Shown here: piece by piece, positions 12,538 through 24,624 of the stretch | Layout of the letters: every line of letters begins with the position of its first letter | How positions within the stretch are numbered: position 1 is the first letter of the stretch | Origin: Anthostomella pinea | Taxonomy: Eukaryota > Ascomycota > Sordariomycetes > Xylariales > Xylariaceae | DNA: 64,000 bases | NCBI GenBank assembly: GCA_963556695.1 | Contig: CAUWAG010000018.1 | Span: forward strand, 3,596,001 to 3,660,000 | Direction: 5' to 3' | Made by a program: the position numbers and the translations under genes | The notes under the pieces: generated by a model | What the model saw: the letters and a program-made list of their open reading frames with translations, nothing else | What the model was told of the DNA's origin: nothing | Databases searched by the model: none

Positions 12538-13333
12538 GTTTGATGTGCGTTTGGGTTTGGTTGGGTGGCTGGAGGGATGGTGATGATGATGATGAACGAT
12601 AAATTGGCTGAGGATATAGCTTGTCCTACCGCGGGTTATTGTGTGCCTTCTGCGTAAAATGTTTTTCCCCCTTTCCAGAACCTCGACTGGCCACTGCCAC
12701 TCTGGGGATTTCCTTCACCAGCGGTTACTCAGACTCGCTGGACTGTGGTTGGAGCAGTGTGGTGGTATATTGCGCGGATCCCGCGTGATTCTTGGGGCCC
12801 CGGATCCCAGGTTCCAACATCGTTTACTCCACGAATTTGATCTGGGTTTCGCCTCTCTCGCTACGCTTTCTGGCCGGCTTATTCATGGGCTTTGGTTGCG
12901 CGGAACTACGCCTTCGATTCGAGCTCCCGAGGGTCAGGGAAGCCCTGGAAAGTACTGACTGACCTGAACCTCAAACTCGAAGTCAATGTGCGAAGCCATC
13001 GTCCCGGCTGGTTACGAGCGACCAGCCCAGCCCCTATTCGCCACGGCCGTTCGTTCACAAAGTCGCTTCGAGGCAATAGCAAGCCTGTCAGAACATCCGA
13101 TGGTTGAAGGTCACAATGGGATCGCGAGGTCCTAGGGATTATGATCAAGGCTCGTATTCACGCCATACCTAGACATCACTCAACTCCACTGACTTGCTTG
13201 ACCCCCAGACTCACCACTCAGGGGTAATGTTCGTGTCCGGCCTAATGTAGTCATCCAAGTCGAATGAACCAATCCTACCAGCCCTCGCTTTCATACTGCT
13301 CCATACTCTTCACAAAACCACCCATGTGAGCGA
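12538..13333. other. Intergenic region (convergent 3' ends)
   Basis: This lies between the ends of the DUF7514 gene (+) and the secreted-protein gene (-). A (GAT)n-like run occurs at 12580-12595. Short frames have no coding features. Confidence 0.5.
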
Positions 13334-14870
13334 TCAGGACCACGGCGGGTCTGTCGTCGGCGTGCGTATTTTATACTCGCTCTGGCCTATTAGCAAACTA
13401 GAGTCAGCAATTACTCCTTTCAGACACTGTAATGAGAAGTAAGGAGCCGAGATGCATGTCTCGGGAGCGTAAAGCTCCTAACACAGGCTAGAATAGTAAA
13501 ATGGGCACCAAGGTATGGCCATAAGGGGCAATAACATACCGACGTAGGTCCTGTAGTCGTTATTCTTGTTGTGGCCAGCAGCAAAGTGCTGTCCTATCAC
13601 GTCAGTCCCACCCCACCCACTCGCTGTGACATCTTGGGTTAGCAGGCAAGCTTACGCTCTCTGGCAATCACGTACGTATTGATCAAAAATAGGGGGCGGG
13701 GGAGGGTGGCGTCGAGGGACACCAGTAGCCTGGGCAGATGTACCCCGACCTGGAGGTGTTTGCGTGCGTATAAAGAAATAAAAGACGACGAGGCACGTAC
13801 TGCAGTATTGCAGGATTTGCTCCGTGCCCCAGGCCATCGCTGTACAGTCCTCGGTGATCTCGTAGTCGCGCAGGTTGCACCACGTGATAAAGTGTCCGTT
13901 GTACCTCTCATGGCCCCTTCTCGCGCATTGCACTACGGGAAAGCGTTATTTATGGGGTCAGTGTCGCGTCATGACTTGCGTAAAAAGTAAGCAAGCTCGA
14001 GAAAAGGCTACTGCCCGGTGGTGTCGTAGATGTCGAACCTCCCGACGACGGCCAGGTAGTTAGTCGCCAGAGATAGGGGCTAAGAAGGAAGGGAAAGGTC
14101 TGTTCGGAACCACTGCCTCACTCACCCTGCGAGCACGTGTTCGGCCTCTGCGAGCACTTCACCTTGATTTTCCACTGCCACTTGACTATGCGCCTGATCT
14201 CCACTGTATAGGCCTTCCAGGTGTCCCTGCGATCGCGAGAAGGTCGTGTCAGCTCGACGCTCTGTTGCTACCACAGTACCCACGTTGAATCCACGAAGAC
14301 GGCCAGGGGAACCATTCCAGCTAACCACGACCGTGCCACCTTCCTGCGTGGAAAGCCGGCTGGCTGTCGGGTATCGGACTTACGAGTGACAGGTAACGTA
14401 TCCAAACGGGCCCTCGATGGGGATCTTCTTCATCGCGAGCGCCGTGGCGTTGGCGTTCGGGTCGCTCATCTGGAAATCAGGGTTGACCTTCTGGGCTTGG
14501 GTCTCGACTTCCTGCACTGCAGTAGAGTAAAGGGTCAGTCAGTGAATCCGACATCAGACCCCCCGCGAAAGCTTGGATCTGGCGTGCTACGTACTCGTGC
14601 CGTAGAACGAGTACTCCTTGCCCGAGTCGTCGATCTCGCCCGTCCACTTCATCGGCGCATACGAGAAGCCGTTCAGCGCGACCTGCTCCTCGAACGTCAG
14701 GCCCTCGCCTCGACCCTGGAGCTCGTCGCCCGGCCCTCGAGCTCGTCGTGCACGGCCGTGGAATCAAAGAGCAGGGGCCCCAGCTCGGTCAGGCTGGGCA
14801 GTCGCATGGCGTTGGCGAGTCCGCAAGCGGTGGCCGCGAGGGCTGTGATGCTGGTGCTGGGGATTCTCAT
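13334..14870 (-). CDS. Secreted cysteine-containing protein, unknown family; frame problem in exon 1
   Basis: Minus-strand model of seven exons: 14595-14870, 14384-14516, 14126-14226, 14012-14038, 13801-13932, 13540-13593 and 13334-13386. Exons 2-7 join in perfect phase, with good branch sites (GACTAACTAC before exon 4, CTGAC before exon 7). Residues 1-21 are a signal peptide ending GLANA. The mature part carries seven cysteines (VTC, KCSQ, NTC, QCA, TWC, EDC, QYC) and motifs such as NGHFITWCNLRDYEITEDC. No family is recognised. Exon 1 starts in one frame and ends in another: the sum of exons is 776 nt, one base short of a whole frame. Either one G is missing in the GGG run at 14729-14731 or a 38-nt intron (14716-14753) is removed. 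The product would be about 258 or 245 residues. It could be a live effector-like gene or a young pseudogene. Confidence 0.6.
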
Positions 14871-16838
14871 CTTCGCGAGTGTGGTGGTTGGTAGCGGGAT
14901 GTCGAGCGGTACATCAGCAGCCAGAGAGGGTGGATGGGGAGAGGGTTTAAATAGAAATCTGTTACATTATATGGCGTTGGACATGGGCTTGGTTCACTGG
15001 CAGACATTTTGTCGCGGGCCCATTCACAGTCAGTCATCGGAACACTCACCACAAGGTACCCCCTCTGCTCACAAGAATGAAGATTTCAGTCATGCAAGCA
15101 AAAACGACAGTAGCAGAGGGTGAAAAAGCCCGTCGAGTCATAGCATATCCGATGGGCGGCTACGCATGGCCATGCGTCCCAGTTCCGGGCACTTGACAGC
15201 CAAATTCATGTACAAATAGACCATCTCGCAGACAGTAGACCATGACAATAGACCATCGGCCTTCCAACTCACGCCATCCATCTATATCATCAGGCTGGAA
15301 ACGAGCAAATGCGACTCGATAAGTATTCTGGCATATAGTCACTGAAACGACTGCCGAACCCAGGTTTTGGGAGCGAATCATCATGCCCACCATGTGCTCG
15401 GGATGAATCTATACTCACCAGGTAGTAGTAGCAGTTGCCAACAACATGCCCACAGGCCGAATGTAGGGCGGATAGGCTTGGCAATATAGGTAAATGAAAC
15501 CAGCTACTTGACAGTCAGCTCGGCTCCTTTTGCGAAGATATCCGCACAAAAAACCGACCCCTTCGCCGAAGAGCAACATCGACGATACGAGCCAACCCAA
15601 GTCCGGGATAAGGCCGGAATATAGAATGAAAAGGCGGCAAAGAACAGGATGAGCGACATCAACTGCGATAACATATCAGCCAGCGCGCCCCGGCCAAGTC
15701 CCTTAGGGGGGAGAGTCGTTGCCGCTCGCCCGCCGCAGGCCTGACACGAGGATCACGACGTCGACGGCCCCAAACCACGATACGAGAGAACCCCGACGCC
15801 TAACATACATCGATAGAAGGGGCTGAAGAACGCGACCGTTCAAATCGCCGGCGAAGCGCTACGGTGGGAGGAGCCCGTGACAGGCGGTGACCTATTGGCG
15901 GATGGGAGGTTGGAAGCTTCGTGTCAGCTCTTCGGAGCCCCGAAACACCAGACACGACGTTCTAGAAGGAGTGAACGCGTCGCCACGGTACCCTGGCCCT
16001 TATGGAGGCTCGACTTGGTTTCAGAAGCCGCTTGTATATACAGGTGGACTGCTTGTCACGTCCTATCGTCCTTTGTGACCACTTGCTAGACTTTAAACAC
16101 TACAACCAACCAACTAACCAACCCGTCCGAGATCTGCAAGCTACGGCGATACTCGCGGGAAACATCGCCGGGAGTAGGTTCCTCCGCCCGTAGGTGTCGA
16201 TGGTGGGAAAGGCCTGTATGGCGGAGAGAAAATCGACGATACCACAACCGAGCGACGCGGCCAGGGCGGCCTTCTCCTAGAGACATTGTCGATATTGGAT
16301 GACTAATATTGCGTGCTGTAGTGACCCATCGCATTCACCCCGCAGAACTGCTCACTGCGGCACATGACGATCTCGGACGCCGTGTGCTAGCGGAAGAAAC
16401 GGAGACCTAAGAATCCGTCAGCCTGTCGTGCTATGAGACATGAGACAATAAAGGCAGGGATCCATAGGGACCGCTTCAAGGCAGCCTCCAAAAGGCCTCT
16501 ATCTTGACTGCAGCGGCTGGGCTGCAAGCCGTTGCAGCCATTACATGAAAACGTGGTTACGCAACTACTGAGTTGGTCTGTGATGTCACAAGGGACAGAG
16601 AGAAGTGCGAGAAGCGATTCAATTTCACAGACCGGCCTTGTGGTTACAGGCTTCCCCGGGGTATCTACAGCATACCAAACGCCCGCCATGCAAACACCTC
16701 CCATCGTACAGTTGATCACTGGAACAAGTATTACTCGAAGCCCCTAAGCGTCATGCGCCAGGAACAGCTTCCGGGTATGCGATACTTGCGTGCTTGACAC
16801 ATAGTACCAACTGCCTTCGATGTGCCTACTTGACAAGC
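14871..16838. other. Gene-poor 2-kb region
   Basis: The first ~300 bases are the likely promoter of the secreted-protein gene on the minus strand. Around 15400-15700 the minus strand gives two hydrophobic stretches in different frames (for example SLILFFAAFSFYIPALS), which could be a decayed membrane-protein gene but cannot be joined into a model. No other gene is supported. Confidence 0.4.
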
Positions 16839-18050
16839 TCACTCGCGGAAAGGCGTTCTTCTTCTTCTCGTTGCAGGAGTAGGAGTAGGAGTATCGTCTG
16901 TTCCGAGCTGCTCGGCTTTCTTCTTGGCTCGTCTACGCTTCAGCGTCGACCACTCTTCCTTCCAGACAGCGATACTTGCTCGAAGGTCTGGATCTGCATC
17001 CTTAGGTACGTAGCTAAGGGACTGGACCTCGATGGCCTTTAGCTGGATCTGCAGGTTGAGCATATCCATCTCACCTTCGTTCCGCTCACTTTCGCTTTTC
17101 AACACCAGTCAGCACCATGGTGGGCACGTAGGAGATATGCAAGACTTACAGTTCCTTGAGTCGTGCCTCCAAGCAGATGATGTGTTGGGCAGCACGCTCT
17201 GCGCGTGTGATGAGGAGTCCGTGAATGTGCTGGTGTGAGAAGTTAGCATGTAATCTTATCCAGAGATGCAAGGGCGGAATGATCTTGCTTCGGTCTCTTC
17301 CTGGCGGGCGCGTAGGCTTATGATGACTTCCTCCATCCCTTTGCACAAGGTCTGGGCTTCCGCAACAACTTGTTCTGCCCGGGCCTTTGACATGCTGGGC
17401 GAATGCGAAGCATCTGTCTCGGTTGGATTACCGTGGTGCCCTCCTCCAGCGTTGACTGACGAGGAAACTTGTGTAGGCGATGACTGATACGAGTCGTCAG
17501 ACAGCAGCTGACCTAATCTTGGTGATTCCCATGAAACCTCAGGGTCGTGTCTGCTAATTCTGAGATTTAAGCTCTTAGGCTTAGACTTCTTAGACTTTCG
17601 TGATTTGAAACTGAGCGGGTAGCCGGGGGTGAGCAGAACGTTCTCCATTTCGTCGACCTTGGCGTGCAGACTGTTGACATTTTGCTCCCGAACATGGTCC
17701 TGCTGGCTCAGCTTGGCAGCAAGATCGTTTAGTCGCTGTATGAGAACGTCCTTGCTGTCTTGTGCAAGGTCCTCTTGCTCGGAGAGTTCTGCGTCAGAGC
17801 GCAGTGATGAGGATGGTCTGGCAAATGGCGGCGTAAAATGGCGCCGCAGAGGTGAGAATGCAGACATGCCGAGTGATTGAAGACTCATGGATGGGGAGAC
17901 GGGTGAGGAAAATTGAGAATAGGTGGCGTCTGCATCGTCGTGACGCGGGTGGTGATGGTAGGGCTCTGTTGGAGAGTTTCTGGTGGGTGTTTGTGGAGCT
18001 GGGGCATTTTCAGAGCTGGCGGGCTCGGAGGCGGAATCAGTATCGCTCAT
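16839..18050 (-). CDS. Coiled-coil protein of unknown function
   Basis: Three exons on the minus strand: 17289-18050, 17150-17229 and 16839-17094; 1098 nt, 365 residues. The first intron is a GC-AG intron (donor GCAAGA, acceptor CACACCAG), which joins RQEETE to HIHGLLITRAERAAQHI without a break in helical character. The N-terminal ~90 residues are Ser/Pro-rich and probably disordered. Residues about 100-130 and 230-320 have heptad-like, charged helices (for example LNDLAAKLSQQDHVREQN and LLITRAERAAQHIICLEARL). The C-terminus is basic (KRRRAKKK, then TRRRRTPFRE), possibly a nuclear localisation signal. No known domain is recognised; a structural or scaffolding role is only a guess. The start is the first ATG after an in-frame CAC/CCT stretch with no ATG. 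Confidence 0.75.
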
Positions 18051-19561
18051 GTGAGGCAAACGTGAAGGAGCACACAGTGAATTAAGAGAAGAGATCAGTG
18101 GATGGGCAAGCTTGGATTGACTGCATTAGGTAGATAGAAACGGATCCTTCATTCAGTATCGGTATCAAATGCTTGCTTGCTTGCTGAGGTATGTAGATAG
18201 ACGGGAGTTGCCGGATTGGGACGCTGTCTGAAGCTCGCGAGGCGTTGCTGGATGGACAGCTAGGGGGCCGTCGTGAAGTTGCAGCAAGACTGCCAAGGCC
18301 CAAGACACCGTACGTGGAGGGGCCACTTTAAGCCGCTGAGCACTGACCAACCCAACTTTCATAAACCCCCCTGAAGCCACTGCTCACATGTAATCCCACC
18401 GTCATGTCGTTGATAGCTCAACCTTACTGCAATAAGTATTGCACTGGCCTCGAGCCACGCATAGCCGGCCATTCGAAGCTATTGGGTCGCATTCGCAGGA
18501 AAAGACCCCGTGGAAGCTGACTTTAATGTTTGGAGACTGTCACATTCGGAAATCGGAAGGCTTCATCGAGTGACATGCCGCATGGAGTATCCAGTCCAAA
18601 GGCTTGCACGCGCGCACTGGGGATTTAAGAACTTCATGTCGTCGTTACGGACGTTGACGGACTCTCGCCGCTCAAAACGGGCAGAAGGATTCAATGTTGG
18701 CAACCAAAAGTAATGCCGCATGTAGGTATTTAGGGGCGCATAGGGAATATGGGGGATCTCGTGACTGGAGAGCTAACCTGGAAGAGCTTGGCTGTGGCTG
18801 GAAAGATGTGGGGCGGAGTAGTACGGCTGCCCCACTGTCCAGTCTCCTTCCCTAGGTTCCGCCCGTCTGCCCGTCCACTGTCCTGCAAGCCAAAAAGCTC
18901 CTCGGCTGTGATGCCCTGGATTCGGCAACAACCTTAGGTTGGAACCAGTCTGCTAGTCAATCACACAGCTTGGGGTTGCGAGCGAACGCTCGAGTCGTCT
19001 GGCCGTGGCAGTCAAGGCAGTGTCCCCCGCGAACAAACGAGCGCATCTCCAAAACCCCAGTTGCCCAGTCCTGCAGCTCTAAGGAACTAGTTCCGGGGCA
19101 CTCACTTAGTAACCCACGCCCAGTCCATGGACATTCTTTATTAGCTTCGACCAAGTCGTTCGGATAGTCATCCATTGTGACTCGTCCACCCTCAATGTGA
19201 AGACTACCAAGTACTTACCTACTTATCAGTTGATTTGTTTCCGACCTCGTGCTTCCGCCGTTCATGTTTCATCGTCCATTTTCGATCCTGGCAGCCACCT
19301 GCACTCACCTCGGTACTTACAATTACCCCAAGCTACGCTCGTCAGGCGTCATTGCTTTTACCGCGGGGTCCCAAAACACCCTGAGATTCCCGAGGTCGCT
19401 GGTCGCTGGTCCATCAGCATTGAGCATTGACTCTACAGCGCGAATTCCTATAGGTACTCCCATGGCCTCCGACATCACTTGCGCCTGAGATTGCAAAGGT
19501 CTTCAGGATCAACCTCAACGTTATCGATTCTACCCTTGCTGGCCAGCAATCCTTGCCCAAC
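18051..19561. other. Divergent intergenic region
   Basis: This separates the start of the coiled-coil gene (-) from the start of the kinase gene (+). A GCTTGCTTGCTT-type short repeat lies near 18173. The last ~100 bases are probably the kinase 5'UTR. No supported gene. Confidence 0.5.
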
Positions 19562-21087
19562 ATGTCGTGGAAGGCTTCCGAGAGGTTGATGGACACCATC
19601 CGCCATTATGCCAATTTCCCAGCTACCGGTGTGAGCTTGCGGCAGATGGTCCAGTTCGGCGAGAGGCCTTCTGTCGGTATGCTACCATGCTCGTTGCTAT
19701 ACACGCCGCGTTAGACAATTAGTTCGATCGCTAACTTGAAGCTCTCTCCTCTCCAGGAACCTTGTTTCGTGCCTCGCAATTCCTCGCCGAAGAGCTCCCT
19801 ATTCGCCTTGCCCACCGAGTTCAGGAGCTCACGAACCTGCCAGATGGACTCAACGAGATGCCCTCAGTCAAGAAAGTCCAGGACTGGTATGCGCAGTCGT
19901 TCGAGGTGCGCAGCTGAGACCGCCCGTCATGGTTTGCATGACTCAACTCATCTGACATGTGACAACAGGAGATCACTACCCTACCACGTCCCGACCTCGG
20001 AAAGGAAGTACGAGAACGGTTGCTGCACACGGGAAGGTTCCAACATAATGGCAGAGGGTCAATACTGTCCGAAGCCACACCGAACCCAAGCATCCGCGAA
20101 GGCCAATATGCGTCGTCGCCCTACGCCCAGTCGGGCGCCAACAGCGGGAAGAAACAACAAGCAGCAGCTAGGAGATATTTCGCAATGGTCGATGACACGG
20201 GCCATTGGCCGCCTGACCTGCAGGCTTACAACTCGAGATTTGCCCAGACTTTAAACAAAATAAAGAGGAGGCATGATGGCGTTGTCACCACCATGGCGCA
20301 AGGCATCCTGGAGTACAAGAGGAGACGGCAACGGATGCAGATCGATAATAACATCCAGTCGTTCCTGGATCGTTTCTACATGTCACGCATCGGGATACGC
20401 ATGCTTATCGGGCAGCACATTGCTCTGACCGACCAGAACCACCACCGAGACCCGACCTATGTTGGTATTATCTGTACCAAGACGAATGTCCGAGACCTCG
20501 CCGAGGAGGCCATCGAGAATGCCCGGTTTGTTTGCGAGGATCACTACGGCCTGTTCGAAGCACCCAAGATCCAACTCGTCTGCAACCCGAACCTCAACTT
20601 TATGTATGTTCCGGGCCATCTGTCGCATATGCTCTTCGAGACTTTGAAGAACTCGCTACGCGCTGTGGTCGAGACTCACGGCCAGGACAAGCAAGATTTC
20701 CCGGTGACCAAAGTTATTGTTGCCGAGGGGAGAGAAGATATTACCATCAAGATATCTGATGAGGGCGGCGGCATTCCACGGAGCGCTATACCACTTGTTT
20801 GGACGTATATGTATACCACAGTGGATCGGACACCCAACCTCGACCCGGACTTCGACAAGAGCGATTTCAAGGCACCGATGGCTGGGTTTGGCTACGGCTT
20901 GCCCATATCGAGGTTGTATGCTCGATACTTTGGTGGTGATTTGAAGCTCATCAGCATGGAAGGGTAAGCAGAGATGTCTCCCTACCCCGTCGACGTACTA
21001 TACTAATCAGTTCTTCAAAACAGGTACGGGACCGATGTTTATCTACATCTTAACCGTCTATCAAGCTCTTCGGAACCTTTGCAATAG
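19562..21087 (+). CDS. Mitochondrial pyruvate/branched-chain dehydrogenase kinase
   Basis: Four exons: 19562-19676, 19757-19905, 19969-20963 and 21024-21087; 1323 nt, 440 residues, phases close. Members of this histidine-kinase-like (GHKL) family phosphorylate a serine in the E1 subunit of a mitochondrial 2-oxoacid dehydrogenase and switch it off. The N-terminal part shows the family's helical domain (VSLRQMVQFG, then ASQFLAEELPIRLAHRVQEL). The ATP-binding domain shows the N box (HMLFETLKNSLRAVVE), the G1 box (ISDEGGGIPR) and the G2 box (GFGYGLPISRLYARYFGG). A residue insertion of about 30 positions (NPSIREGQYASSPYAQS region) between helices is typical of fungal members. Whether it acts on pyruvate or branched-chain dehydrogenase cannot be told from the sequence. 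It is convergent with the DPL1 gene. Confidence 0.93.
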
Positions 21088-21923
21088 CAATTAGCAGTCA
21101 TGAGGGACTGGACATCGTCCCGAGGATTGGCGATGCCTAAGAGAATGATGCAGAAGCGGCTTAAGGAACTCGAGGTGTCAGAGCGTAAACAGGTCGGCGA
21201 CGCCGAATCCATGATGGTCCAGGAGAGCGGAAGGTTTACCCGTGATCAGAGCGGTGGTGAACTGTGAGCACTTCTGCGAACTGTAGCCACTCCACTCTGA
21301 TCATGGATAGGGGTAGACCAACAGGGGAGGAGGTAAGGATCGCCAATTAGGGAGTCTCTTGTAAGAAGCCCTACTGGGACATGGATTAGCGGGATATGGG
21401 AGAGGTTGACTTTTTGGTGTGGTCTTCCCAATCTAGGAGGTAGACTTTTGGCGCAAGACGGGGGGGCCCCAGGGGTACTCATCATTGGTACAAAACATAA
21501 TCAACGATGGGCTTCCTTATGAACAACAATATTGTATGTTGTTATGTTTGTACTGCTGGTGCCAAAAAGCAACCTGTTGAGTCAAATATCTTTGCACTGA
21601 GCCAGGCAGTCAGTCAAGCCAGACCTATGTATGTGTGTTCCCCCCGCCAACCCAATATCTGGCCCTAATACAATTATATACGCCGACGATGCTTAGGAAC
21701 TCCCCATCGCCTGGTAATGAATGGACTTTGTACAGCGCTTGCCGCCGTCTCATACAGCAATGTCACCCAATCTGCGTGCACCCTTCTGCTGCCAAACGCT
21801 ACCAAACCCCTCCATACCTTCGCTCTCCCAAACCCCCGAGCAATAACACATGACAAAGCCAACGTAGGATCCTTTACATCAGACCCGATCCTACACAACT
21901 CTCCTCTGATCCCTTCCACCCCC
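21088..21923. other. Convergent 3' intergenic region
   Basis: This lies between the kinase gene end and the DPL1 gene end. A 54-codon frame from 21099 is most likely 3'UTR of the kinase. No RNA gene or repeat is seen. Confidence 0.5.
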
Positions 21924-23791
21924 CTACGCCTTATACAACAAATCCAAGAACCCATTCGCCAAATCGACCACGACGGCCTTATTCGGCAGCGAGCCCGCAA
22001 CACCATAAAGCGCCGCCGTATCGCCCGACGCCTTACCCTTTGGGCCACGGCCCTCGACGGCGCGGACGCGTTCCTTCTCCCTCTCGGCCTCGACGACGTG
22101 CTCGAGGTCCGCAACCAGACGCTCCCAGACTTTGGTGATCGGCATGGTGACGGCGACGTGCATGGCGGGCGGGTTCTGCAGCGCGTTGAGGTGCCACCCT
22201 TTATGGGACATGCCGTCGGCCAGGTCGTAGATGTCGAGGTTGCGCGCCGTGAAGGCCACCACGGAAACTAGAGGGCGGCCGACGAGGTCGAGCTCCGCGG
22301 CTAGGACCGGGGATGAAGTGACGCTCTCGGCGATCTTCTTGGCGCACCCGACGATCTTCACGCAGGCGTCGACGTAGCCGGCCTCGCCGACGCGCATCAT
22401 GCTGGCCCAGGCCCCCGCGATGAGGGCCCCCGGGCGCGAGCCCGCGATCCCGGGCGAGGCGTACACGCCGCCCGACCAGTCGGGCGACACGAAGTACTGG
22501 TACGTGCGCAGCTGCTGCGTGCGATACAGTACCGTGCTGTTGCCCTTAGGTGCGAATCCGTACTTGTGCGTATCGCAGCTTATAGACGTGACGCCCTTCA
22601 ACCTAAAGTCAAAAAGCTCCGTCTCGAACCCGGCCCGCTCGAGGAAGGGCACCAGGAACGAGCCCAGGCAGCAGTCGACGTGGAGCGGTAACTTGCGGCG
22701 CAGCGCGAGTTTGGAGAGTGCGGATATGTCGTCTATAATGCCGTGCGGGAAGTTGGGCGCCGAACCGACAAGGAGGATTGTGTTGGCGTTTATCAGCCGC
22801 GATACGCGGTGCACGTCGACCTGGTGCGAGGGCGCTGGGCACGGCACTAGGTGCACTTTGATCTTGAAGTAGTCGCCGGCCTTGCGGAAGGCTGTGTGCG
22901 CGGTCTCGGGCAGGATCCTGTGTCTTTCTGTCAGCAAGGCGAGTGTGACGACTGGTTGGCTGAAGAACCATGTCTGTCAAAACCTACATCTCGGGTTCTG
23001 TGACGCCGCGCTCCACGTACGCCTTCTGCCTCGCGCTGTAGCACGCCATCAGGATGCTCTCGGTGCCTCCACTGGTCGACACGCCGGCCGCGGTCGAGGG
23101 CGCATGGAACAGCGACAGCACCATGGCCACGACCTCGGCCTCCATCTTGCGCACGCCGGGGAACACGTCCGGATGGATCGGGTTCGCGACTGTGAACTTG
23201 CCATAGGCCTCCGTCTGCAGCTTCAGCAAACCATCTTCCCCATGATACACGGCGCCAGACACGAAGCCGTCCTCCCAGCGCGTGTGGTCCATGGCGGCCA
23301 GGGCCTCGAGCTCCGTGCGCAGGGCCTCGTCGGTCCAGCCCTCTTTTGGTAGTGCTAGGTACCGCGAGCCGCCGGCGGGGATCATCTTGGCCTGGACTTT
23401 TGCCAGCGACTCATTGACTTGTTTGCGCACCTGCGAGCGCACGCCCGGCGCCCGCAGGAAGTAGCCGTATAGTATGCGGCGCGTGTCGGTGTAGAGCTCG
23501 GCGATGGTGCCGAGGAGCCCGCGGCCCTTGAGCTTCCAGAAGGTCCGGCGGACGAGGCGGAGCACGAAGAGGAAGAAGACGATGTTGCGGAGCCTGTTGT
23601 GTCGTGGAAGAGGGGGGTGGTTAGCTATCAGTCTCCCTAGGGGTTTACCAAGAAACGCTCGACTGATTGCTGAGGATGGGCACGACTTACAAGTCGAGGT
23701 TGATGACCTGCCACGGGTTGCTCGGCCGTGATCGCTTGACGCTATTCAAGCTCTCCCGTAGGCTGATTGGCATTCGCGAGGAGCCCGGCAT
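21924..23791 (-). CDS. DPL1: Sphingosine-1-phosphate lyase
   Basis: Three exons: 23691-23791, 22988-23593 and 21924-22917; 1701 nt, 566 residues, phases close. This PLP enzyme of the ER membrane cleaves phosphorylated sphingoid bases to a fatty aldehyde and phosphoethanolamine, the exit step of sphingolipid breakdown. A membrane segment (NIVFFLFVLRLV) lies at about residues 35-47. The PLP domain begins near residue 100 and shows the family text YGKFTVANPIHPDVFPGVRK, VSTSGGTESILMACYSAR and LHVDCCLGSFLVPF. The Schiff-base lysine is Lys354 in SISCDTHKYGFAPKG. Length fits the family. Exon 1 encodes only a short cytosolic/luminal tail; its donor and acceptor rejoin exactly into the membrane segment. 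Confidence 0.95.
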
Positions 23792-24624
23792 GATGATTGC
23801 TTTGCGAATAGTAAGTAGCAACAGCAATTGGCGTATACGGCAAGCTGCTCGTCTCACAAAAGCAGTCGTAAATCCAACGTCTGAAGACTCCAGGTCTCGA
23901 GGCTCACATCAAGGAGCTTCGGCGGTTGCTTATTTCGCAACGCCGAGACAGAGACGTTTTTGAATGGGGAACGGCCCCGCAGCAGCTTCGAAGCCGGGCG
24001 GTTGTTCGTCACATGCCGAAATCGTACCTTATTCATGACTAATTGTAATCAACAGGGGAACAGGGGAACAGGGGGTAGGTTGCAATGAAGCTGGCGAATG
24101 CCATTTTATCTGATCCGAGGTCCCTCGTCACTGGTTGCAGTCTGTTTACTCATACTGCCAGACCCAAAGCAGCTATGTTCATGATGACAGAAAATAACTG
24201 GCGTATGTCTAGACAAATCAACGCAGGTTCTTCAGATTATCGTTAGAAGGTAGAGCACCTCGTTGTGTTGTGTAGTTGTAGTTATATGAAGGCATGTAGT
24301 CGTCGGATGGTGGCCAACGCCCTAGGTAGCGTTGAAGTCCGAGGCATGGCCGTCCCCAATCGACCCTCCAGCCTCGACAGACAGAATGCAGTAAAATGTC
24401 AGAAATTATGACAAGGCAGCAAGCACTCAAACACCAGAAAATGCCCGACTCCATCAGACCCAGCCATGGGCCGAAGTAGGTATGCCGCACGTCTATCATT
24501 AACCCCCCGGATCCGTAAAACGCCCCTTTCCATTAAAACGTCCGGGTTTGTTCCCCGTCATATCACGTTGGCGTCGTCGGAAAACGCCAGTGGTGGCCGC
24601 TGAGTAATCTCGAAAACGCTCGGC
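23792..24624. other. Intergenic region, no gene seen
   Basis: The proximal part is the likely promoter of DPL1 (-). A short direct repeat of GGGGAACA lies at 24055-24075. The rest is the 3' flank of the GT34 gene. Short frames show no coding features. Confidence 0.5.

Noticed and set aside
14020..14080. Alternative C-terminus (NYLAVVGRFDIYDTTGQ and a stop) for the secreted cysteine gene
   Set aside because: It does not match the phase of the preceding exon, while the acceptor after the GACTAACTAC branch site does and leads on to three further in-phase exons.
14221..15123. 300-codon plus-strand frame
   Set aside because: It is antisense to the seven-exon secreted-protein gene and lacks any domain.
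15400..15900. Hydrophobic stretches resembling a membrane-protein remnant
   Set aside because: The pieces lie in different frames, with stops between them and no compatible splice sites; no family could be named.
21099..21263. 54-codon frame after the mitochondrial kinase stop
   Set aside because: It starts 11 bases after the stop, has no domain and is best read as 3'UTR.
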